A stretch of 14,255 nucleotides of DNA, taken from contig MU069635.1 of assembly GCA_002284615.2 (NCBI GenBank), positions 318,967 through 333,221 on the forward strand, written 5' to 3'. This document shows positions 1 to 9,200 of this stretch, one piece after another. Both the position numbers and the translations under genes were made by a program. Origin of the DNA: Dunaliella salina. Its lineage: Eukaryota; Chlorophyta; Chlorophyceae; Chlamydomonadales; Dunaliellaceae. Below the pieces are notes generated by a model, which saw only the letters and a program-made list of their open reading frames with translations, was not told the origin of the DNA and searched no databases. Numbering within the stretch: position 1 is the stretch's first letter; each line of letters starts with the position of its first letter.

Positions 1-154
1 CAAATGTGTGCTGTGTGTGCGCGTGCACTTCTAGGCACAGACTGGTGCTGTGATGGAGCCATATAGAGCGTGCAGCTGTACCCCAACAGGGCAGCAGTAA
101 ACCAAACCGCTGCCTTTGCTGAATCTACTGCCACTCCTGCCACACAAGCAGGCT

Positions 155-290
155 CAGATGCTGCACTGCAGACAATCAGTGCACAGATGCTGCACTGCAC
201 ACAATCAGTGCACAGATGCTGCACGACAAACACCGTACGTCTGATGCACTCCAGACAGTGCACAGATGGTACACTACAAACAGTAGTCAT
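155..290. repeat. 29-bp tandem repeat, 3 clean and ~2 decayed copies, in intron 8
   Basis: CAGATGCTGCACTGCA(G/C)ACA, ATCAGTGCA starts at 155, 184 and 213 (29-bp steps). Weaker continuations are at ~241 and 263 (CTGATGCACTCCAGACAGTG, CAGATGGTACACTACAAACA). Confidence 0.9.
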
Positions 291-510
291 GCATGGAGGC
301 ATAGATGATGCAATGCAAGGAAAACGGCCTGCGCACAGGAGCAGACGTCAAACTACAAACAAGCGTGCACTTCAGAATTGAAGGCCTCCCCCCTGCAAGG
401 CCGCATGCACATGCAGGCACAAACAACAAGCAGTTGCAATTTATTGCCGTTTGATATCTCCTCACATTGCTTTGGTTTATGTTTCATCTTATATCTGGTA
501 TAGCGTTGGA

Positions 511-516
511 CACACA

Positions 517-548
<32 letters not shown>
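511..548. repeat. (CA)19 microsatellite with one interruption, in intron 8
   Basis: The 38 bp of CA is interrupted by one T at 523 (CACATACACA). Confidence 0.97.
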
Positions 549-691
549 TGCTGGAATCAACTCAACAAGCTCAAAGCTGAAGGGGCTCCTCTTTTACACT
601 TGCCTCAGCAGGTGCATGCATGAGCACACAAAAGCCAAAAGCCCGTTCAACACGTCCCCTGGATCTGAGATCACATCCGCCCCCGCTTCAC

Positions 692-826
692 GAAAAGCTG
701 CACTGATTACGCTTGCCTATTCACAAAGAGCTGCAGTGATTACGCTTGCCATGCATTAACTGCTGCACTGACTACACTTAACTAATCATGAAAAGCTGCA
801 CTGACTATGCTTGCCCATTGGAGGAG
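692..826. repeat. ~33-bp degenerate tandem repeat, 4 copies, in intron 8
   Basis: AAAGCTGCACTGATTACGCT, TTGCC is repeated with variants at about 693, 727, 760 and 791 (ACTGATTACGC / AGTGATTACGC / ACTGACTACAC / ACTGACTATGC). Confidence 0.85.
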
Positions 827-904
827 CACAATCCTGGCCGGGTGTTTGCACTCATCGTGTTATTGGTGTCCAATAACAGAGGGATGAAATCATGGTACTG
901 GAAA

Positions 905-992
905 GCCGGGTTTGACTCCCAGGATGTTGTTGTCCACAATTCTCAGCAGGAGGGAGAATGTGGACGACGACAACCTGGGAGTCGAACCCAGC
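905..992. repeat. Inverted repeat with ~39-bp arms, 9-bp loop, in intron 8
   Basis: The left arm 905-944 (GCCGGGTTTGACTCCCAGGA, then TGTTGTTGTCCACAATTCTC) pairs with the right arm 954-992 (GAGAATGTGGACGACGACAA, then CCTGGGAGTCGAACCCAGC). Both arms contain GGGTT(T/C)GACTCCC, similar to a tRNA T-arm/B box, but no cloverleaf can be drawn around it. Confidence 0.88.
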
Positions 993-1018
993 TTCCTGGT
1001 CCTGCGGTTCCAACCCCG

Positions 1019-1125
1019 ATAATGCACATCAAAACCCCGATAATGCACATCAAAACCCCGTTAATGCACATAAAAACCCCGATAATGCACATCAAAACCC
1101 CGATAATGCACATAAAAACCCCGTG
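1019..1125. repeat. 21-bp tandem repeat, ~5 copies, in intron 8
   Basis: The unit ACCCCGATAATGCACATCAAA is repeated with three variable positions (GAT/GTT, CATCAAA/CATAAAA). It is a multiple of three, so all frames stay open and give spurious repetitive ORFs. Confidence 0.95.
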
Positions 1126-1532
1126 CACATCACATCAAGTAACACCACATAATGCCGCGTCTACGTATGATTTAGAAATGGACAAATGGACATCCTGGCA
1201 AATTGTACTCACATGCATTACCAAGACTTACACACGCGCCTCTGCGTGCTTTCTTAGGCAAGTTCTGAGGAGCAGAGCCTGCATGCACCTCCTGCACCTA
1301 TTCCTCAACCTGCATGCACTCATGAGCACTTCATCGCTTCCATACTTGGGCACACTCAATGCTCACACACACGGCTGGACGCCTTGGTCACTCCATTCAT
1401 TATGGCCTAGTGCACTTACAAACACTTAGTACTTTTTACACAAGCAGCGAACGGACACCCAAGTCAAGCTTTGTACACGTTGGCACGGATGCACTTCAAA
1501 CCTCGAGGTTTCCAGATGCTCGAGCTACAGCT

Positions 1533-1606
1533 TGTGCCTAAATTCGGTGGTCTGCTGTGAGATTGACGGTGATAGACCTAACAGCAGACCATTGAATTCA
1601 GGCACA
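1533..1606. repeat. Inverted repeat, 26-bp arms, 22-bp loop, in intron 8
   Basis: TGTGCCTAAATTCGGTGGTC (1533-) is mirrored by GACCATTGAATTCAGGCACA (-1606), 23 of 26 paired. Further copies of the arm occur at 1723-1744 (GCAGACCGCTGAATTCAGGC) and, in both orientations, at ~1956-1995. The arm is therefore a small dispersed repeat. Confidence 0.85.
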
Positions 1607-2245
1607 GTCTGCAGCTTGATCATCTTGCAGCCTGTCAAGGTAAATGTGCATCCCCGCAAGGGTGTATACCGCCCAGGTGTATTCGTCGTATACTTCATGA
1701 CCAGATCAACCATGTTAGACCTGCAGACCGCTGAATTCAGGCATGCCTGGCAAGGAGAGATGGACAGTCCTTGACAATGAGACATTGGCTCATTGGCATA
1801 TGCCTGGGCTTGTTAGTGATGCATGCAAGCGACACATGTGTGCAGATGCACGGCGTTGGCCGACGTCACTGGCAAAGAAAGAGGACGAGCGTGCGCGCAT
1901 GCAGCGCCAAAATGCAGGCACCCAAATGCGGATGACAGAGGCTCAAGCTGCAGGCTGTGCTTGAATTCCATTAAGGTCTGTACTGAACTCAGGCTACCTG
2001 GCAGGTTAGAGTTGGCAAATTCATTTCAATGAAATAAGTGCAGGTGCACATACCTGGACTTATTATGTAATGTTTAGGTTCAGACACTGACAGCAGTGCA
2101 CAAGCTTGCCAAGTGGGTAGTGGGCACCAAGCTTGGTCACCGACATGTCCTTACATGATATACAGCAATCAGATTTATCATAGCTCAATTTTCCTCAATA
2201 ATTTCTATCCGCTTCAATTCATCTGTCAACAGTGATGCTCAGAAC

Positions 2246-2696
2246 ATCAACCAACTTCCAGCTGAAAGCGTTTGTGTTGCATCTCCCTTTCTTTAAACCA
2301 AGACAGGGTAGAAGCTCTAGGGAAGGAAGGAAAAATGGTGAGTCGGCATGTTCCTCCAACCACAGGTGCAGCTGTTAACGCTGAATCTTCGCACAGCTGA
2401 TTCTGCACTAATAGCTGCAGCTGGTAATCAAGGCTCTCTCTGGAGAAACGAGCTAAGTGCTTTCCCCCCATTCCTAAAGCATCTACCTTGTCCTGATTTT
2501 TGTGGAAGGAAGCTATTGTTCTTGATAATTTCTTACTACTTCTTGAAGTACCCCGGCAGGGATACTTAAATTATCAACCAGCTGCCAGCTCAACACGTTG
2601 CATCCTAGCCTCCTCTCAAACAAGGATAGGTAGGAACTTGGAATGATGGAACAAATGTTGAGTCGGCAAGTTCCTCCAATCAGCATGAGGAGCTTT
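2246..2696. repeat. Dispersed direct repeat (~125 bp, two copies) in intron 8
   Basis: Copy 1 (2246-2375) and copy 2 (2573-2696) share ATCAACCA(A/G)CT(T/G)CCAGCT, GTTGCATC, GGTAG(A/G)A, GGAA, AAATG(G/T)TGAGTCGGCA and GTTCCTCCAA in the same order, about 325 bp apart. They are well diverged, so the duplication is old. Confidence 0.8.
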
Positions 2697-3231
2697 AGAA
2701 ATGCTCTGATAAAATGTAGGCTCATGCAGATGGCCAAATTATGCAAGGGACTTGACTGACAGACAATGTTCACCTCCTTTTGTTACACTCACATTTTGTT
2801 TCATGCACCATTGTACTTATGTACATGCACATTTTGTTACATATACCCAGGGTCGGGTCATGCGTGAGTTTGGGCTTAACAGTATATACATGAAATGGGA
2901 GAACCATAAATGGCTGGGAGGGGTTTTGGGTGGGAGGGACCTCGAGGGGGGGCCCCTGAAGTGCGCAGCGGCTCTCTCTGAAGGTCACTCAAGGGTCTCT
3001 TGAAGGTCTGTCGAAGGTCTCACAGGGCTTGTCGAAGCGATTTACCTTCGTATTTTCTGACGTTGAGCAAAAAGCCATTTTTGTGATACGTGCTTTTTCA
3101 TCAACTTTGACGATGCGTGAAAATATGCATATTCACGTATGACTTATCCCTGCACACACCACTGTACTTCTTTCCAACCACCCTTGCAGGCACATACCCC
3201 TAAGCAATCCTTATCTTTGTTTCCTCCTCAC

Positions 3232-3285
3232 CTCAGGGGTGAGTGCAGGGCTGGGAGCCTCCTCGATGAGCTTCTGGTTCCGGCG
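3232..3285 (-). CDS. accC: accC exon 8: RRNQK loop, last exon in window
   Basis: This very short exon (18 codons, res 280-297) is phase 0 at both ends, with acceptor CTACGCAG and donor GTGAGG. It reads [18 protein letters not shown], which follows CSIQ of exon 7 exactly as in plant biotin carboxylases. The Lys of RRNQK matches K238 of E. coli AccC. A long array of degenerate copies lies just upstream in intron 7 (from ~3354). Exon 8 is told from these by its intact frame, acceptor and donor. The next expected segment (GVGTVEF...EMNTRIQVEHP) is not found between here and base 1. Confidence 0.92.
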
Positions 3286-6200
3286 CTGCGTAGTATCAAA
3301 TACAAAGATAGAATTATGTGCCCCATGCAAACAAATTGAGCCTTGTGCAGCGCAAGGTTCGAAGCCCCCTTCATATGTCTCTGGTTTCAACTTCTGTCAG
3401 CTTCGGCAACAGAGATATAGGGAGGGACCAGGCAAAGGAGCTGCAGTGCAGGGATAGGAGCCCCCTTGATGAGCCTCGGGTTTCAAATTGGTCAGGTTAA
3501 GCAGAAAAGAAAGGGAGGGATCAGGCAAAGGAGTTACAGTGCAGGGATGGGAGCCCCCTCGATGTGCCTCAGTTTCAGTTCTTTCATGTTCAGCAGAAAA
3601 GGTAGGAAGGGATCATGCAAAGGAATTACAGTGAAATGATGGGAGCCTCCATGAGCCTCTGGTTTCAACTCTGTCAAGCTCAGCAGAACAGATAAGAAAA
3701 GGATCATGCAAAAAAGCTGCAGTGCAGGGATAAGAGCCCCCTTGATGAGACTCGGGTTTCAAATTGGTCTGGTTTAGCAAAAAGGATAGGGAGGGATCCG
3801 GCAAAGGAGTTACAGGTGCAGGGATGGGAGCCCCCTCGATGTGCCTCTAGTTTCGGTTCTTTCATGTTCAGCAGATAGGGTAGGGAGGGATCATGCAATG
3901 GAGTTACAGTGAAGGGATGGGAGCCTCCAACGTGAGCATCTGGTTTCAACTCTGTCAGGTTCAGCAGAAGAGATAAGAGAAGGATCAGGCGAAGGAGTTG
4001 CAGTGCAGGGATAGGAGCCTCCTTCATGAGCCTTTGGCTTGGCAGCGCTGCATTGCAAGGAGCATGCACAGTCAAGGAGCACGACCTCTAAACAACAAAG
4101 TCAAGAGGATGGTGGCCAGGAAGTGGCTGTGAAAACATAGGAGTAGCGAAGCATGAGAGCCAACAGTAAGACATGAATGGAGCAGTGAGGAACCTGAGAG
4201 CAAAGCAACTTGGTCATGCTCAGAAGAGACAGAGGGGGATCAGGCAAAAGTATTGCATAAGGCAGAAGAGGTGCGCCAGGCAAAAGAGTTGCATCATCAG
4301 GTAAAGAAATGCAAGAGACAGAAAGGGATCTGGCAAAACAAGTTGCAGCCGCATTTCACAGCCTTTGCACATGAAATGAAGAGCAACAACATGGAGGGGT
4401 TTTGGGACCAAGGGCACAGGTGGGTGAGACAGAAGAGTGACCTTCACATGACAGCTTGCGCACACGAGACACTGAGCAAAAGGGCAGAGGAGTCTGCGTG
4501 AACGGGCATAGGAGTATAAGCAGAAAGGCATAAGAGTCTGTGCAAAAGGGATACAGGAGGAGGAGGCAAAGGAGCAACCTTGGGGAGCCCTTGGGGAGGG
4601 GACTGGTGTAGCAACCCAAGCACGCACATTCACAAACAGCAGTTCCAGGTTCAATCACATGCTAGGATCACCCCACCAGGAATGTCCAAGACAGGGTAAG
4701 ACACAAGTACTGATCCAGTTTCAGAGCTTAGGTGTAGTCCTAGTGGGGTGGACCTGGCGTGTGGTTGAACCTAGAACTGCAGTTTGTGAATGTGTGTGCT
4801 TGGGTTCACAGCTTCCATGCACATGTCATAGGCAGAAAGCTCGTGCACCCTGAGAGGACTTGCATCACCTTCAGCCACACATACTGCATGGAGTCCTGGA
4901 ATGCCCTCCAAACCATAACGTCTTTGGCGACAAGGACTCGACAGTACTCAACACAGGGCTGTGCTGGGCCATCACTCGATGGCACTTGACTGAGGTTGGC
5001 CAATGCTGTGCAAATGTGCCATGTGTACCAGCTTTTGGCAGTAGAAATACAACATACTGGGCGTGTGTATGTATGGTGGAATTGGCCAACCCTGGTCACA
5101 CTTGACACATGGCTGCCAAACAACAAAGGATATCGGCACTATGCTACAGAGATACATCTGCTGCTGGGCCCACACACCTGGAACTTGTGCGAGCGAGCGC
5201 TGGAACACCCAGAAAACGCTCGCACAAATTTCAGGCGTGTGGGCCCAGCAGCAGATATGTCTCTTCAGCGTAGTGAGTAGCAGGCTTGGAAAGCCCTAAA
5301 ATGAAAAGGGGCTACACTCAGGCGAGCCCAGCCGTGCCACAACTGCTGTACTGCATCGATTATCACCCTCCATTTTCCTTGTGTGGGCATGGTTTGCAGT
5401 CCTAACTTAGAGTCTAACAGTCATGCTTTTTGGCTGGACCTTTTTACATGCGTTTTGGCTGGTGGCATTTTTTTCTCTCAACCTTGTGAACCCTGTGTGG
5501 GCATGGAACTGAAAGCGCCCACGAATTATCGCTCCTCTTCACTGCCATTGACAAAAATAAATGAGCTATACCTGGATGGAGCAGTCGCGCTCGCCCAAGT
5601 GGATGGCATTGCCATACTTGTCCGCCAACACTTGGAACTCGATGTGGCGAGGGTTCTGCACGTACCTGCACTCAACGACGAGCACAGAAAGTGTGATCCA
5701 GCATCCGAGTAGGCATGGTTCAGGTTCCTTACGTTACCAACTTGGCAACAAGGGCTTCAGTGCTCAGGATGAAGCTACGTTCTTTTTGCCGTGGCAAAAG
5801 TGTCAGCAAAAAAGTCTGAAATAGGCATGTGTGGCCTTGGTGTGCAAACTGCCCTCCCAGCCACACAGTTTGTGCCAGGCACACAACAGAAATCATTAGC
5901 TTCTCTCCACAAAATTGCAAGGCCATCGCGCTGCCCAGGCCTGTCACAGCTGGCTAGCAGTCTATCATTGTGACAGGAGGCCTCCATTCTCCTGTAACCT
6001 GTAACCTATAACATGTCCCGTGCTGCATCTGTCCACCCACACCGCGGTGCAGGGGTCACCAGAGGAGCCCCTGCCTGCGCAAGTGCAAAGGGGTCAGCGG
6101 TCTGAAATGCCGTTCCTGTGCCACCCTTGAATAACCTGCCTGGTTTTGCAGCAAGCACCAGGCAGGGAAGACAGGGTGGAGTTGTTATCCTTGGGCCAGG

Positions 6201-9200
6201 GACCACAAGAGGTTCAGGTTGTGATGAGGCACAGCCACATGAAGGCTGGTACGAGGCACAAAGGCAAAGGTGTGGTCCCTAGCCATGCAAGAACCACCAG
6301 GCGAGGAAGGCAGGGTGGAGTTACCTTAGAGCCTAAGACCACAAGAGGTTGAGGTTGTGATGAGGCACTGCCACATGAAGGCTGCTACAGGGCACGAAGG
6401 CACAGGTGTGGTCTCTAGCCATGCAAGAACCACCAGGCGAGGAAGCCAGGGTGGAGTTGCCCTAGATCCTAAGACCACAAGAGGTTAAGGTTGTGATGAG
6501 GCACTGCCACATGAAGGCTGCTACAGGGCACGAAGGCACAGGTGTGGTCCCTAGCCATGCAACAAGCACCAGGCGAGGAAGGCAGGGTGGAGTTGCCCTA
6601 GAGCCTAAGACCACAAGAGGTTGAGGTTGTGATGAGGCACTGCCACACAAAGGCCGCTACAGGGCACAAAGGCACAAGTGTGGTCCTTGACCATGCAACA
6701 AGTACCAGGCGAGGAAGACAGGGTGGAGTTACCCATGGGCTCGGGACCACAAGAGGCCGAGGTGTGGCACAACCCCACACAGCAGGGCACAAAGGCCGTG
6801 ACCATGTCTGCCAGTTCCTTTTGGGGGGGGGGAGCTTAGGGGCGTGATGGCCCTCTAGCAGACAGAGGGCACAGAGGGCAAAAAGGCTGCGACCATGGCA
6901 CATGGGCAATGGCAGGCATCGATTTCTTTTTGTTCAGTATTCTCTTTTAACTCCTCCTTGCTAATGTTGTTTGCTGCATCTGCAATAAGGCATGCAGGTT
7001 CCTTTGTTTGGGGGGGCATTCGTGGCCTTCGGGTTTTCTCACAAGGGGAACAAAGGGCATGAAAGCTGCGACCAGGCACATAGGCATTGGCAGGCATCAA
7101 TTTCTTTTCGTTCCATATTCTCTTTTGGATCCTCCTTGCTAATGTTGTTTGCTGCATCTGCAATAAGGCATGCAGGTTCCTTCGTTTGGGGGGGCATTCG
7201 TGGCCTTCCGATCTTCTCGCAAACAAGGGGAACAAAGGGCATGAAAGCTGCGATCATGGCACATAGGCATCGGCAGGCATCGATTTCTTTTCGATCCGTA
7301 TTTCTCTTTTGACTCCTCCTTGTTAATGTTGTTTGCTGCCCAGCAGTCATGCGTTTTGTCTGAGTGGCTCTTTCCTTGTAATCCTTGTAATCCTTGTAAT
7401 GTTGTTTGCTGCATCTGCAATAAGGCATGCAGGTTCCTTCGTTTGGGGGGGCATTCGTGGCCTTCGGATCTTCTCGCAAACAAGGGGAACAAAGGGCAAA
7501 AAGGCTGCGACCATGGCACAAGGGCTGAGCATGCAGGTTCCTCCTTTTGGGGAGGCCTGAGGGACCCAAAGCTTTTCTCGCAAACAAAGGGCAGTACGGG
7601 TACAAAGGCAGTGCGCGACCAGACACATGGGCAGTGACCAGGCATGAAAGTTCTGCTTTTCAGGAAAGCTTAAAAACCTTTCAGGGCCTTGTCGCAAACA
7701 AAGGGTACAAAGGGTACAACGGCTGCAACCAGGCCTCTCCTCTTTGGGTGTTCTTCTTGTGTTTTGGGTTCTTGTCAACTAGTAACGCCCATGTTTCCAA
7801 GTCGACACACCTCTCCATGTAGACTGCACCGTTACCAAAGGCTGCCTCGGCCTCCTGCTGTGCTTGCTTCATGAGGGGGATGGCACCCATTGAGACATGC
7901 ATCTGCCCTCTCCTTGCCATACCCATGCCCTTGTTTCCAAATCAACACACCTCTCGATGTAAACTGCGCCGTTGCCAAAGGCGGCCTCAGCCTCCTGCTG
8001 TGCTTGCTTCATGAGGGGGATGATGTCCTCCTGCTTGGACACCAACCGCATCCCACGGCCACCACCACCTGCAGTTTCAAAAGAGTATGGCACAACAATG
8101 TGCAGATTAGGGGAGAGAATGGTAAAGACATCCTCCTGCTTGGACAACAATCGCACTCCAAGACCTGCAGAGTCAAAGAATTAGGGCACACCACCAGCAG
8201 TTTCAGAAGATGAGGGCACACCAGGGGAGGAGGTGGTGGAATTGACGAATAATACACTTTTAATCCAAGTGTTGGAATAAAGCATGGAGACCAGCAGTGG
8301 ACGTCCTCTTGCCAGGGGACCAAGCGCCCCCTGCAACCGACAAAACACCTGCAGCGACAAGAGAGTGGCACACGCCAGTGTGCAGATCAGGGGGGGATAT
8401 GGTACGGACATCCCCTTGCCTGGACACCAAGCGCTCCCTGCAGAAAGTAACCTGCAGTGACAAAATGTCAGCCTACCAATGTGCAATTCAAGTGCCAGTG
8501 TGCAGATCAAGTGTGGTTATGCTGTGGGCAACCTCTACGTCGCCTGGACATTCAGCGCATTCCAGAGCCACAATGCCACAATCAACAGCAGCTTGCTTAC
8601 ACCACCTGCAAGTCATTCAGGTCATACAGGCCACTAGTCTTCTGGACACCGCGCAAGTCATTCAGGTCATACAGGCCACTAGTCTTCTGGACACCGCGCA
8701 GGTCACAACATTCCTTGAGGTCATGCAGCTTCCAACGCTTCTAGAAGCTAGTTAGGTCACAACACTACTTGAGGTCGTGCAGCCTCCAACTCTGAGAAAG
8801 GCCATGCAGGTCAAAAATGCATAGCCATACAGGCCTGCATGGACGCCAGCACTCATGATGCAAACGTTTTGTTCATCACGGGCGGGTGCAAATGTACAAT
8901 GCTTCGCTTCCAGAGCAGCTAGAGTCCTGCACAAATGTGTAATACCATGCTGCATGTCTTTGCACACACAATTGTACTGGCTGCTTTCACCAAAAGAAGC
9001 ATCTGCACTTGCTCCCCAGCAGAAATTTTTATGCCAATGCAGATGACCAAGCCAGTGCTGCAGACTGTACGTGCAGATCTGGAATGGGACACCTTGAACC
9101 TTTCAATCCTCTGCAGCCAGGTGATTGCAGGCCCCCTCACACAAATCAACAGGATTCCATACGTGTATGTACTTGTTGTGGGCTTGAATCTCACAAAATG

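Larger units (their letters stand above)
1..3231 (-). other. Intron 8 of accC (partial), repeat-rich, no gene seen
   Basis: This stretch begins with the exon 8 donor GTGAGG at 3231-3226 and has no segment resembling the next part of biotin carboxylase (GVGTVEF, EMNTRIQVEHP, CRINAEDP) on the minus strand. It holds only the small repeats and inverted repeats listed separately. Its ORFs are short, low in sequence complexity and without motifs. Confidence 0.75.

Noticed and set aside
155..290. CRISPR array from regularly spaced 29-bp repeats
   Set aside because: Copies are directly adjacent with no spacers, copy number is low, and the context is an intron of a eukaryotic gene. The same holds for the 21-, 33- and 45-bp repeats.
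905..1000. A tRNA gene suggested by GGGTTCGACTCCC
   Set aside because: No acceptor stem, D-arm or anticodon arm can be placed at the right distance on either strand. The word is in a hairpin arm.
788..1429. 213-codon plus-strand ORF with repeated PIMHIKT
   Set aside because: The repeat part is the 21-bp array, whose unit length is a multiple of three. The rest shows no motif and crosses a foldback. No coding support.
1..3231. Search for the next accC exon (GVGTVEF, EMNTRIQVEHP, CRINAEDP) on the minus strand
   Set aside because: No segment with acceptor, frame and these motifs was found, so the rest of the gene is taken to lie left of base 1. A very short exon could still have escaped reading by eye.
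3613..4082. Minus-strand ORFs with repeated GGSYPCTA / GGSHPCT words
   Set aside because: They are out-of-frame translations of the exon 8 echo array, broken by stops and frame changes, with no start context or known domain.
4220..4654. 144-codon minus-strand ORF
   Set aside because: It overlaps the left arm of the 4612-4805 foldback and purine-rich degenerate repeats, other frames are also open, and no motif is present.
7039..7645. Long minus-strand ORFs (168-195 codons) over the 178-bp repeats
   Set aside because: Two frames are open across the same repeats, the products are repetitive copies of the unit, and the region lies within intron 6 of accC on the same strand. Open frames here follow from stop-poor repeat units.
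7951..8156. Exon 6 continuing into ...VDLETRAW
   Set aside because: The frame stays open past 7951, but that tail has no match in the family, while a donor at 7950 restores ERYVQNPRH with exon 7.
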